Source: Oscillospiraceae bacterium (lineage in GTDB: Bacteria > Bacillota > Clostridia > Oscillospirales > Acutalibacteraceae). Taken from it: a DNA stretch of 64,000 nucleotides. Positions 20,389-29,561 of the stretch are shown here, piece after piece. The notes below the pieces were generated by a model. It searched no databases. It had not been told where the DNA came from and saw nothing but the letters and a program-made list of their open reading frames with translations. The stretch is taken from assembly GCA_031282735.1 (NCBI GenBank), contig JAITDE010000069.1, positions 1-64,000 on the forward strand, in the 5' to 3' direction. Position 1 is the first letter of the stretch, and every line of letters starts with the position of its first letter. The position numbers and the translations under genes are program-made.

Positions 20389-20431
20389 TTGACAATTCGC
20401 CGTAATTAGGGTATACTACTGCTATCCTAAT
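20389..20431 (+). promoter_or_regulatory. Promoter TTGACA-17-TATACT with overlapping inverted repeat ATTAGGGTA-N9-TATCCTAAT (candidate operator)
   Basis: -35 at 20389-20394, -10 at 20412-20417; repeat arms 20405-20413 and 20423-20431 match 8/9. Confidence 0.7.
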
Positions 20432-20451
20432 AGATTAGTGATATCGGGGGC

Positions 20452-20496
20452 AAGACATTTTGGCAGGAGCTTTCTGCCGAAAGGTCTTTTGTTTTT
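20452..20496 (+). terminator. Leader terminator AAGACATTTTGGCAG-GAGCTTT-CTGCCGAAAGGTCTT-TTGTTTTT
   Basis: 15-bp stem with one mismatch and one G-U; T-rich tail; lies between promoter and P-type ATPase start. Confidence 0.75.
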
Positions 20497-20532
20497 CGCG
20501 ATGCCAATCGACGACGGAAGGGAAGAAACCTA

Positions 20533-23184
20533 ATGCGCTATTACCTCTCGGCAATTGCCGACGTGTTTGAGCACGTCAAAAGCGACCTGAGCGGGCTCAC
20601 GCAACAGGAAGCGGAGGAACGCCTCGCGCGTGACGGCAAAAACAAACTCAACCAAGCAAAAAAGGATTCCATCATCAAGCGTTTTTTGAAGCAGCTGGTT
20701 GACCCGATGATTATTGTCCTCCTTGTTGCGGCGTTCATTTCGGGCGTGTTGGCGGTGGTTGAGGGCGAAGGGCTTGCGGATGTGATCATTATCCTTGTGG
20801 TGGTGCTGATCAACGCGGTGCTGGGGGTTTATCAGGAAAACAAAGCCGAAGCGGCAATTGAGGCGTTGCAGGAGATGTCCGCGGCGACTTCTAAGGTGTT
20901 ACGTGAAGGCGAAGTGCAATCCATCAAAAGCGAAAATCTTGCGGTCGGCGATGTGATTTTGCTGGAAGCGGGCGATGCCGTTCCCGCCGATGCTCGCGTT
21001 TTTGAGTGCGCTAGCCTCAAAATTGAGGAAGCCGCGCTGACGGGCGAATCGGTTCCCGTCACAAAACTGCTGGATCAACTCAATCCGGGCGAAAACGGCG
21101 ACGTTACCTTGGGCGACCGCAAAAACATGGTTTATATGGGTTCGTCTGTCGCTTACGGGCGCGGTAAAGCGGTTGTCACCGCGACGGGCATGCAAACCCA
21201 AATGGGGCTGATTGCCGACGCAATTGCCAAAGCCGAAGACGGACAAACGCCCCTGCAAATCAAATTGACGCAATTGAGCAAAATCCTCACTTGGCTCGTG
21301 CTCGGTATCTGTGCGTTCATGTTCGCTTTTCATGCGGTGCGCAACTTCGTCACGGAGGGCGGTTTCGGTACGTTCAGCGACATACTGTCGATTTTCATGG
21401 TGGCTGTCGCACTCGCCGTCGCGGCAATCCCCGAGGGTCTGGCGGCCGTCGTGACAATCGTGCTTTCGATTGGCGTAACGAATATGAGCAAGAAAAAGGC
21501 GATCATCCGGCGTTTGACCGCAGTTGAAACGCTGGGATGTGCGCAGATTATCTGCTCCGACAAAACAGGCACGCTCACCCAAAACAAAATGACCGTCGTG
21601 GATCATTACGCCGCAGACGAACACGCGCTTGCGATTGCCATGGCGCTGTGTTCCGATGCCGAACGCACCGCCGTAGGCGAAACAATCGGCGAACCAACCG
21701 AAATTGCGCTGGTCAACTATGCCGCAAGCCTTTCGCTGGAAAAAAACGACCTGAAAAAACAATATCCCCGTGTGTGCGAAGCGCCGTTTGATTCGGTGCG
21801 CAAAATGATGTCGACCGTCCACCGCACGGAAGACGGCTTTGTGCAGTTCACAAAAGGCGCACCTGATGAAATACTGCAGCGTTGCACACATGTCGGCACA
21901 CCGCAGGGTGCTGTGCCTATTTCGGCTGATGACAAAGAACAAATCCTTGCGCAAAACAAGCGTATGGCGAATAAAGCCCTCCGTGTGCTTGCCGCCGCAA
22001 CCAAACAATATACCATGCAGCCGGATTGTTTTGATCCCGAACGACTGGAAAGCGATCTTGTATTCATCGGTTTGACGGGGATGATCGACCCCGTGCGCCC
22101 TGAGGTCAAGGATGCCATTGCGGAATGCCGCAACGCGGGGATTCGCGCCATTATGATCACAGGCGACCACAAAGATACCGCCGCGGCGATCGCTTCGGAA
22201 CTCGGGATACTCGACGGCACGGTGAAAGCGATCACAGGCGCGGAGCTCAGCGCGATCGGCGACGCGGAATTTGATGAAACGGTAGGCGATTACGCCGTTT
22301 ATGCCCGCGTACAGCCCGAACACAAGGTGCGTATTGTCAACGCGTGGCGCAAGCGCGGCATGGTGACCGCCATGACGGGCGACGGTGTCAACGACGCCCC
22401 CGCCATCAAAGGCGCGGATATCGGCGTGGGCATGGGCATCACGGGCACGGATGTTACCAAAAACGTCGCCGATATGGTTTTGGCGGACGACAACTTCGCA
22501 ACCATCGTCGCCGCCGTCGGAGAGGGACGCAGGATTTATACAAACATCCGTAAGGCGATCCAATTTTTGCTTGGCTCAAATTTGAGCGAGGTGCTCACGG
22601 TTTTTGTGAGTACGCTGTTGGGGTTGACAATCTTAAAACCCGTTCATCTGCTCTGGATCAATTTGGTTACCGATTGCTTGCCCGCGCTTGCGCTCGGCAT
22701 GGAAAAGCCCGAGCACAACATCATGTCGCAAAAGCCGCGCAGGGCAACGGAGGGTGTATTTTCAGGCGGTGTCGGCTTTGACGTGATTTATCAGGGATTC
22801 TTGGTGTCCGCGCTCACCATGGCGGCGTTTTATATCGGCGAATTCTTTCAAGCAAACACTTCGCTGGGCTTGACCATGGCGTTTTTGACCATGAGCATGT
22901 GCGAAATCTTCCATTCGTTCAATATGCGTTCGCAGCGGGGATCTGTTATCACCATGACCATTCGATCGGGGCACAACCTGTGGCTGTGGGGGTCAATGCT
23001 CGTGTCGTTGTTGCTGACCACTTTGGTTGTGATGATCCCGTTCTTTCAAGACGCGTTCGGCTTCGCGGCAATCGGCGCAAAGGAATATTGTATCGCCATC
23101 GCCTTGGCGTTTTCGGTGATCCCCATTGTTGAAATCGTCAAACTGCTTCAGCGCGCGGTTACAAAACGGAAAAACAGGGAGTGA
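20533..23184 (+). CDS. Cation-transporting P-type ATPase (Ca2+/type II-like)
   Basis: ICSDKTGTLTQNKM phosphorylation motif; AALTGESVPV; MTGDGVNDAPAIKGADIGVGMG; 883 aa. Confidence 0.93.
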   Translation: MRYYLSAIADVFEHVKSDLSGLTQQEAEERLARDGKNKLNQAKKDSIIKRFLKQLVDPMIIVLLVAAFISGVLAVVEGEGLADVIIILVVVLINAVLGVYQENKAEAAIEALQEMSAATSKVLREGEVQSIKSENLAVGDVILLEAGDAVPADARVFECASLKIEEAALTGESVPVTKLLDQLNPGENGDVTLGDRKNMVYMGSSVAYGRGKAVVTATGMQTQMGLIADAIAKAEDGQTPLQIKLTQLSKILTWLVLGICAFMFAFHAVRNFVTEGGFGTFSDILSIFMVAVALAVAAIPEGLAAVVTIVLSIGVTNMSKKKAIIRRLTAVETLGCAQIICSDKTGTLTQNKMTVVDHYAADEHALAIAMALCSDAERTAVGETIGEPTEIALVNYAASLSLEKNDLKKQYPRVCEAPFDSVRKMMSTVHRTEDGFVQFTKGAPDEILQRCTHVGTPQGAVPISADDKEQILAQNKRMANKALRVLAAATKQYTMQPDCFDPERLESDLVFIGLTGMIDPVRPEVKDAIAECRNAGIRAIMITGDHKDTAAAIASELGILDGTVKAITGAELSAIGDAEFDETVGDYAVYARVQPEHKVRIVNAWRKRGMVTAMTGDGVNDAPAIKGADIGVGMGITGTDVTKNVADMVLADDNFATIVAAVGEGRRIYTNIRKAIQFLLGSNLSEVLTVFVSTLLGLTILKPVHLLWINLVTDCLPALALGMEKPEHNIMSQKPRRATEGVFSGGVGFDVIYQGFLVSALTMAAFYIGEFFQANTSLGLTMAFLTMSMCEIFHSFNMRSQRGSVITMTIRSGHNLWLWGSMLVSLLLTTLVVMIPFFQDAFGFAAIGAKEYCIAIALAFSVIPIVEIVKLLQRAVTKRKNRE

Positions 23185-23190
23185 TTCGGC

Positions 23191-24333
23191 GTGGTGGGAG
23201 AAACGCGGATTTTGCATGTTCTGCCCGGTCTCGGCGCGGCGGGATGCGAAACGTTCGTGCGCAATTTGGTTCTGGGATTGCGGGACGAACCACAACTGAC
23301 GCAGGAAATCGCGGTATCCACCTTGCCCGAACAATTCTATGAACCTGAACTCCAAGCGGCGGGCATCGTTATCCATCGAACGGACGAGCTGGGCGGCGTA
23401 CGCAGTGTCTTCAAGCATACGCGCGCGTTGACGCGTTTGCTCAAGGAAAAAAAACACGCGGGCGCACCATTTGATGTTGTGCATTGCCACATGGATTATC
23501 TCAACGCGTTCAATCTTTTTGCCGCGTTCCGCGCAGGCGTTCCCCGGCGTATTTGCCACAGCCATATCGCGGGTAGCCAGGCACAAAATCCAAGTATAAT
23601 CACAAAATTCTATCGTGCCGTTATGCGGATCGGCATACGCCTGTTCGCAACCGATTGCGCCGCTTGCAGTCCCGAAGCGGCCGCTTCGATGTTTTGGAAA
23701 AGGCGGGCGGCAGTGATCCCGAACGGCATTGATGTTGCCCGTTTTGCGGCAGTGCGCGGTGATGCGGACCAAAGGCGAACCATGCGCCGCGCTTTGGGTT
23801 TGGACGATATCCAACCGGTTGCCCTGATCGTCGCCGGTATGCGCGAACAAAAAAACCCTCTTTTTGCGGTGGATATCGTTGCGGAAATATGGAAACGATT
23901 GCCGCGCTTTGTTTTGATTTGGTGCGGCGGCGGCAGTGAGTTGCCGCAAATCAAAGCGCGGATTGCGCAATATGGAATTGAGGAACACGTTTTGCTCTTG
24001 GGTAGCCGCAGGGATATTCCCGCGATCATGTGTGCTGCCGACTGCTTGATCTTACCATCCAAGTGGGAGGGCTTCGGTATCGTTTTGGTGGAGGCACAAA
24101 GCGCGGGTTTGCCGTGCTTTGCAAGCGAGCATACGCCGCGTTCCGCGAACATGGGCGCGTGTGTTTATTTGCCGATTGACAGCGTGGATTGCTGGGCAAA
24201 CGCCGTCACAGATGGTTTTCTGCACGGCTTCAACGCGCGTGTCGACGACAAAATTTTGCGCAATTATGATATCAAAACCATGTGCGATTGCTACAAGACG
24301 TTGCTGGAGACACGAAAGGGGGATATCGCATGA
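23191..24333 (+). CDS. Glycosyltransferase family 1/4-like (GT-B)
   Basis: VLPGLGAAGCETFVRNL; CHSHIAGSQ; PNGIDVARF; LPSKWEGFGIVLVEAQSAGLPCFAS. Confidence 0.88.
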   Translation: MVGETRILHVLPGLGAAGCETFVRNLVLGLRDEPQLTQEIAVSTLPEQFYEPELQAAGIVIHRTDELGGVRSVFKHTRALTRLLKEKKHAGAPFDVVHCHMDYLNAFNLFAAFRAGVPRRICHSHIAGSQAQNPSIITKFYRAVMRIGIRLFATDCAACSPEAAASMFWKRRAAVIPNGIDVARFAAVRGDADQRRTMRRALGLDDIQPVALIVAGMREQKNPLFAVDIVAEIWKRLPRFVLIWCGGGSELPQIKARIAQYGIEEHVLLLGSRRDIPAIMCAADCLILPSKWEGFGIVLVEAQSAGLPCFASEHTPRSANMGACVYLPIDSVDCWANAVTDGFLHGFNARVDDKILRNYDIKTMCDCYKTLLETRKGDIA

Positions 24334-25244
24334 CCATCCAACAGGCGCAAGCCGAAATTTTGAGGCTCAAAAAAGAAAAAGGCGTTTGCATACTCGCGCA
24401 CAGCTATCAAGCGCGGGAAATTCTTGAAGTCGCCGATATTTGTGGGGATTCTTTCGCGCTCAGCGCACAGGCGGCAAAAATGCCGCAACAGCAAGCCCTC
24501 ATGTGCGGCGTGCGGTTCATGGCGGAAACCGTCAAACTCCTTTCGCCGGCAAAGACCGTTTGGCTTGCAAATCCGAGTGCGGGTTGCCCCATGGCGGAGC
24601 AAATGGACAAAGAACTGATCCTGCAACTCCGTGCACAGCTACCCGACTATACAGTTGTGGCATATATCAACACAACGGCGGAACTCAAAACCGTCTGCGA
24701 CGTTTGCGTGACTTCATCGTCGGCTGTCGCGATTGTCAAAAAGTTGTCCGCGCGAGATATCATCTTTTTGCCCGATTGCAATTTGGGCGATTATGTGGCG
24801 CGGCAAGTGCCCGAAAAAAACATAAAACTCCTACAGGGAGGCTGTCCGATTCACGCGGCAGTTGAACCCGCCGAAGTCCGCGCGGCAAAGCAAGCGCACC
24901 CGAATGCCCTCGTTTTGGTGCATCCCGAGTGCAAACCGAGTGTCGCCGCGCTGGCGGATTATATTGGATCGACTTCCGGTATCATGGATTACGCAAAACA
25001 ATCGGCGGCGCAGAGTTTCATCATCGGCACGGAGTTGAGCATTGCCGAGCATCTGCAATATGAATGCCCCGATAAATCATTTTATCACCTGAGTAAAAAA
25101 TTGATCTGCCCGAACATGAAATTAACCACGCTAATGGACGTGCTTCATTGTCTGCAAGGGCGGTCTGGCGAACAAATTGAACTGGATGCCGAAACAATGC
25201 GCGGCGCGCGCCGATGTGTGGATGAGATGATACGGTTGGGATGA
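24330..25244 (+). CDS. nadA: Quinolinate synthase A
   Basis: ILAHSYQAREILEVADICGDSFALS; MCGVRFMAETVKLLSP; VHPECKPSV...YIGSTSGIMDYA; ATGA overlap with preceding gene. Confidence 0.92.
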   Translation: MTIQQAQAEILRLKKEKGVCILAHSYQAREILEVADICGDSFALSAQAAKMPQQQALMCGVRFMAETVKLLSPAKTVWLANPSAGCPMAEQMDKELILQLRAQLPDYTVVAYINTTAELKTVCDVCVTSSSAVAIVKKLSARDIIFLPDCNLGDYVARQVPEKNIKLLQGGCPIHAAVEPAEVRAAKQAHPNALVLVHPECKPSVAALADYIGSTSGIMDYAKQSAAQSFIIGTELSIAEHLQYECPDKSFYHLSKKLICPNMKLTTLMDVLHCLQGRSGEQIELDAETMRGARRCVDEMIRLG

Positions 25245-25261
25245 GCGTTCAAGGACGCGGA

Positions 25262-25292
25262 GACTTACTTTTTTTCTTCTTTTTCTTCAGAG
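25262..25292. repeat. Degenerate dispersed repeat (ACTTACTTTTTTTCTTCTTTTTCTTCAGAG)
   Basis: Resembles CTTACTTTTTCTTCAGAAAAAG; forms the tail of the minus-strand acyltransferase. Confidence 0.5.
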
Positions 25293-25957
25293 CTTTTCGC
25301 CGCTTTCGTCACCTGCCGCGCACGGGCGATTGCCAGCGCGTGGGCGGGCACAGAGTCGGTGATCACCGACCCTGCGGCGGTATAAGCCCTTTCGCCCACC
25401 GTGACAGGCGCAACAAGGCTGTTGTGGCAGCCGATAAACGCACCGTCGCCGACCACGGTGCGGTGTTTTTTTTGCCCATCGTAATTCGCCACGGCCAAAC
25501 CGCAACCCACGTTGATATCCGCGCCGAAATCGGCATCGCCGATATAGGACAAATGGGCGACTTTTGTGCCTTTGCCGATGGTTGCGTTTTTGATCTCCAC
25601 AAAATTGCCGATACGCACGCCTCGCGCCAGCTTTGTGCCGGAGCGCAGTCGCACGAACGGTCCGATCTCACACTGATCGCCGACACTTGCCTGCATAGCG
25701 TGAACATTGTTGAGTGTGCAATTTTCGCCGACAACCGTATCGCGCAGGACGCAGTTTGGACCAATCACACTGCCGTCGCCGATTTTGCTTTGTCCAAAGA
25801 GCATTGTGCCGGGCAGTATGGTAACGCCGGAGCCGATTTGGACGCTCTCTTCCACAATGACACCGCTGATGCAGGGGATTGAAACCCCTGCCGCCAGTAG
25901 CGATTCCAGGTGCGCAAGCCGTGCCGCCTCATTTGCTTCGCAACGGATAAAAGACAT
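25265..25957 (-). CDS. Left-handed beta-helix acyltransferase resembling the GlmU C-terminal domain
   Basis: Hexapeptide repeats, SVGDQCEIGPFVRLRSGTKLARGVRIGNFVEIKNATIGKGTKVAHLSYIGDADFGADINVGCGLAVANYDGQKKHRTVVGDGAFIGCHNSLVAPV. Confidence 0.85.
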   Translation of the reverse strand: MSFIRCEANEAARLAHLESLLAAGVSIPCISGVIVEESVQIGSGVTILPGTMLFGQSKIGDGSVIGPNCVLRDTVVGENCTLNNVHAMQASVGDQCEIGPFVRLRSGTKLARGVRIGNFVEIKNATIGKGTKVAHLSYIGDADFGADINVGCGLAVANYDGQKKHRTVVGDGAFIGCHNSLVAPVTVGERAYTAAGSVITDSVPAHALAIARARQVTKAAKSSEEKEEKK

Positions 25958-26012
25958 AGGAACACTCCTTAAAAAAATATGGCTATTTATAGTAATCACG
26001 ACAAGCATGCTT

Positions 26013-27251
26013 TTAATCGTCCGACTCTTGATCGGCAATCTCCGCGTCGCGAATGCCCAAATCGTTTCCCAAAATAACGGCAGGCTGTATGCTGTGGCAG
26101 CCGTATTTGCCGCGAATTTGATCAACAGCTTTTTCGAGCCGTTCCGTGCGAACGTCGTCGTCCCGCGTTTCAAATAGCGATAGTTGCTCCAACCGTGCCG
26201 ATTCTTGCACGAGATTTTGCGCTGTGATGCCAATCAATCGAATCGGTTTGCCGATTTGCCAGCTTGCCGCAATGATATCCGAAGCAAGCCGCGCGATTTC
26301 CGCGCTTGCATGGGTTGCGCGGCTTGCCGCTTTTTGCCGCTGAATTGATTTCAGCGTGGTGTCTTTGATGGTCACTTGGATGGTGCGGCATTTGAGATGA
26401 TGTGCGCGCAAACGGCTGGCGACACGGTCGGACAAAGCGGCGACACCTGTTTGGATATCCTGAGGTGTCAGCAAATCCCGCTTGAACGTGAAGCTGTTGC
26501 CGATGGATTTTGGCGGTTCATGTTCGCCGACGCGGCGCACGGTGCTGTCGTCAAGCCCGTTGGAACAGCGATGCAGGTGTTCGCCCATTTTGCCGAACTG
26601 CCGCCGCAAAAAAGTGATATCCGTTTGCGCGAGATCCCCGATGGTGTGAATTCCCCATTTGCGCAAACTTTCCGCGGCGTTTTTCCCCACGCCGAAAAGA
26701 TCGCCCGCCGGCAAAGGCCACACCGTTTCGCGAAAATCTGCGGATGTTACCGAAAAAATGCCGTTTGGTTTGTTTTGATCACTGCCGAGCTTCGCGAAAA
26801 TTTTGTTCCAACTGATGCCGATTGAAATGGTAATGCCAATTTCGTCGCTGACCCGTCGTTGCAACTCTTTTGCCACGGCAATGGCATCGCCGGCGAAGAG
26901 ATGCAAGCTGCCCGTGAGATCCAAAAAACTTTCATCCACGCCAACCCGTTCCACTTGATCGGTGTATGTTTCGTAAATCGCGTTCACGCGTTCGCAAAAC
27001 ACCGAATAGGTATTGCGGCGCGGCGGACAAAGCAACAAATCGGGACATTTTTGGCGCGCGCTCCAAATGGTTTCGGCGGTTTTGACACCCGCCTTTTTGG
27101 CGAGCTGATTTTTTGCAAGAATGATACCGCGGCGCGTTTCCGGGTCTCCGGCAACCGCCATTGGTATAAGCTTATATGCGGGATTGAACGTTTCCTCGAC
27201 GCTTGCGAAAAAGCAGTCGCAGTCGCAGTGGAAAATTGTGCGGTCTGTCAT
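26013..27251 (-). CDS. dinB: DNA polymerase IV (Y-family)
   Basis: FHCDCDCFFASVEE; AVAGDPETRRGIILAKN; VERVGVDESFLDLTG; SIGISWNKIFAKLGSDQNKPNG. Confidence 0.93.
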   Translation of the reverse strand: MTDRTIFHCDCDCFFASVEETFNPAYKLIPMAVAGDPETRRGIILAKNQLAKKAGVKTAETIWSARQKCPDLLLCPPRRNTYSVFCERVNAIYETYTDQVERVGVDESFLDLTGSLHLFAGDAIAVAKELQRRVSDEIGITISIGISWNKIFAKLGSDQNKPNGIFSVTSADFRETVWPLPAGDLFGVGKNAAESLRKWGIHTIGDLAQTDITFLRRQFGKMGEHLHRCSNGLDDSTVRRVGEHEPPKSIGNSFTFKRDLLTPQDIQTGVAALSDRVASRLRAHHLKCRTIQVTIKDTTLKSIQRQKAASRATHASAEIARLASDIIAASWQIGKPIRLIGITAQNLVQESARLEQLSLFETRDDDVRTERLEKAVDQIRGKYGCHSIQPAVILGNDLGIRDAEIADQESDD

Positions 27252-27315
27252 TTTGTATCACCTCGCATAGTATACACGGTTTTTTGAAAATTGGCAACCA
27301 AATTTCAAAAAACAC

Positions 27316-27344
27316 TTGCGTTTTTTGAAATTGTATGTTATACT
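27316..27344 (+). promoter_or_regulatory. Promoter TTGCGT-17-TATACT for tRNA-Arg
   Basis: Direct reading upstream of tRNA. Confidence 0.7.
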
Positions 27345-27365
27345 ATCTAAGCGATTGTGGCTTGT

Positions 27366-27442
27366 GCGCCGATAGCTCAGCTGGATAGAGCGTCTGGCTA
27401 CGGACCAGAAGGTCGGGAGTTCGAATCTTCTTCGGCGTACCA
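27366..27442 (+). tRNA. tRNA-Arg(ACG), CCA encoded
   Basis: GCGCCGATAGCTCAGCTGGATAGAGCGTCTGGCTACGGACCAGAAGGTCGGGAGTTCGAATCTTCTTCGGCGTACCA folds as a cloverleaf; anticodon ACG. Confidence 0.95.
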
Positions 27443-27444
27443 AG

Positions 27445-27474
27445 GAACCCGTTGATCAAACGGGTTCTTTTTAT
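27445..27474 (+). terminator. Terminator after tRNA-Arg
   Basis: GAACCCGTT-GATC-AAACGGGTTC followed by TTTTTA. Confidence 0.85.
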
Positions 27475-27558
27475 TTTGATGCCGGTCGTCTGTTTGTCAA
27501 CGCCAACGCAAGCCCGCAGAGGTTTTCTCCACGGGCTTGCGCTTTGTTTTGAAACAGG

Positions 27559-27966
27559 TTAGGCGCTCTCAGGCACCGCGGCGGAGTTTGCAAATGTGTC
27601 AAGGAATGGGAGACCCGCATCCAAATCAAGGTTCAACCTGGCAGCGCGCACAAGCGTGACCGCCACAAAGGAAATTTCAAGCGTATCGCTCGTTTTGAAC
27701 ATGTCGGTTTTTGTGAGCAAACCCCGCTCGTAGCTAATTTGGACTTCTTTAAAATAGGTATCCGTCGCGGGAACCGATTCAAAATAAGGCTCGGCTCGGT
27801 AGGGGGATGCGTCCAGGTTGAACGACGAAACAAGCGATTTGAGCCATTCGCCCACCGTCAACCCGGGAACTTGCGCGGGATCACCTGTGATTCCGGTGAA
27901 AAATGGTGTGATTAACCCGAACAATGCCATGATGATCGCCATGATAAATGAGAAAAACGCCTTCAT
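27559..27966 (-). CDS. Small hypothetical protein (135 aa) with N-terminal membrane segment
   Basis: MKAFFSFIMAIIMALFGLITPFF hydrophobic start; no family recognised. Confidence 0.6.
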   Translation of the reverse strand: MKAFFSFIMAIIMALFGLITPFFTGITGDPAQVPGLTVGEWLKSLVSSFNLDASPYRAEPYFESVPATDTYFKEVQISYERGLLTKTDMFKTSDTLEISFVAVTLVRAARLNLDLDAGLPFLDTFANSAAVPESA

Positions 27967-28185
27967 ACTGCTCCTACTTTCATAAAAAAATCATGCACGG
28001 ATAAACGAAGAAATGCCGCTTTTGCCGGTCGCCATTGCGCAAGGCGAGGCAAAGCAAAAGATGGACTTCCCCTTGCAGTGCAGTATAGCACATCGGCAAA
28101 AAAATGGCAAGCGATTTATCAAAAATAAGTTGTGATATGGCGAAAAAAACAACATCAAATTTATATTTTTGTATAAAACGCTTTT

Positions 28186-29358
28186 TTAGCCTTGTTTGTC
28201 TTCCGTCAAAAAATCCGCAATCCGCTTTGAGGCACCGCCATCCAACGTTCCAATATGATATGCGGCAAAAGCGGCGCGTTTGGATTGGTTGACATCAGGC
28301 TTTGCAAGCTCGTCCAACAAATCCGCAAAGCGCACGGTGATCTCGCAGGGAGCGGAGACCGAAAAGTCAACATAAAAATCCCGTTCCGTTTTATAGGCAT
28401 CCAAATCGAAGCAATACAAAAAAACAGGGACATCCAGCACGGCGGCATCAAGGCAAATGGAGGAATAATCGGTAATCAGCGCGTCACAGGCCGCCAAAAG
28501 CTTGATGGTATCGGAATATTTCGCGCAGTCGATTACGCCGTGCGTCTCGCTTGGTATTTTGGCCGCCGATCGCGGATGCACGCGCACAAGCAGGATTGTG
28601 TTTGCACCGAAACGCGCCTGAAATTGATCAAAACGGAAGTTCTCCAGCAAAGCGGCATCCGCTTTTGGATTGTCGCGCAGTGTTGGCGCGTACAGGATGA
28701 TTCGCTTGTTTTTTGTTTGCGGAAATTGCAGTTCAAACGCCTCGCGCGCCTTTTGCTTGCTGAATCCATGGCAAAGCACATCCAAGCGGGGTGCGCCGAG
28801 CGGCAGCACAACCGATAGAGGGACGCCGAACGCTTCGGCGTAAAACGGCGCGACACGCGGGCTTGAGCAGACGACCGCGTCATATTTAGCGCCAGCCTTT
28901 CGCACGCATTCGCGCACCGCTTGCGGCAAATCGAGGCTCAATCCGAACCGTTTCAACGCGCCTTCCGCATGCCAAATCTGCACAATTTTTGTTTTTTTTG
29001 AAAACCGCAGGCTACCCAGCGGCATGAAATTGTCGTTAAGTAAAACGGCGGATGCCGTTGCAAAATGATAAGCTTGCAGGAGAAGTAGGCGCGGCGAACG
29101 TTTTTGAGCGGGCGTTATATACACGGTTTTGCCGCGTTGGATCAGTTCGTTCACGACGCAATCAAGCGATTCACGCACTCGATGCGGCGCAAAAAGCACA
29201 ATTTTGTTCGGGCGAATGGGGCAAACACGAAAAAAATGAAACGCGCAGGCGAAAGAGCGATAAAACAAACTTGTGATAAACCTAAACAATGTAATAATGG
29301 TTGTCACGATGAATGAGATAAACGCCTTGATCCTGCTCTTCTTGATTTTTTGCATCAT
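28186..29358 (-). CDS. CDP-glycerol:glycerophosphate glycerophosphotransferase family protein (TagB/TagF-like)
   Basis: QIWHAEGALKRFGL; ILYAPTLRDN; VRVHPRS; LITDYSSICLDAAVLDVPVFLYCFDLDAY. Confidence 0.88.
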   Translation of the reverse strand: MMQKIKKSRIKAFISFIVTTIITLFRFITSLFYRSFACAFHFFRVCPIRPNKIVLFAPHRVRESLDCVVNELIQRGKTVYITPAQKRSPRLLLLQAYHFATASAVLLNDNFMPLGSLRFSKKTKIVQIWHAEGALKRFGLSLDLPQAVRECVRKAGAKYDAVVCSSPRVAPFYAEAFGVPLSVVLPLGAPRLDVLCHGFSKQKAREAFELQFPQTKNKRIILYAPTLRDNPKADAALLENFRFDQFQARFGANTILLVRVHPRSAAKIPSETHGVIDCAKYSDTIKLLAACDALITDYSSICLDAAVLDVPVFLYCFDLDAYKTERDFYVDFSVSAPCEITVRFADLLDELAKPDVNQSKRAAFAAYHIGTLDGGASKRIADFLTEDKQG

Positions 29359-29389
29359 GGTCTCCTGTCAAAATCGCGCTTGGAAAGTT

Positions 29390-29455
29390 CTTTTGCTTCT
29401 TTTCTTTCAAGAAAAGAAGAGAAAAAACATAAAAAAAGAAGAGAAAAACAAATAA
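29390..29455. repeat. Dispersed palindromic repeat (CTTCTTTTCTT-TC-AAGAAAAGAAG)
   Basis: Perfect arms 29396-29419, flanked by AAAGTTCTTTTG as in other copies. Confidence 0.85.
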
Positions 29456-29462
29456 AACCCCG

Positions 29463-29561
29463 TCACCGAAACAGCGCGGAAATGCCCGCGCCCATGACGC
29501 CGAGCAGCATCAGTCCCGCCATGATGAGCGCGACGAGGCGCACAATTTTTGAACGATTCAT
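29463..29561 (-). CDS. Small 32-aa membrane protein MNRSKIVRLVALIMAGLMLLGVMGAGISALFR
   Basis: ATG overlaps the TGA of the upstream ATP-grasp gene (ATGA), CCAAAGGAG upstream; not in the ORF track because it is short. Confidence 0.6.
   Translation of the reverse strand: MNRSKIVRLVALIMAGLMLLGVMGAGISALFR

Noticed and set aside
20899-22563. 554-aa minus-strand ORF opposite the P-type ATPase
   Set aside because: Mirror ORF from codon bias; the + strand carries unmistakable P-type ATPase motifs.
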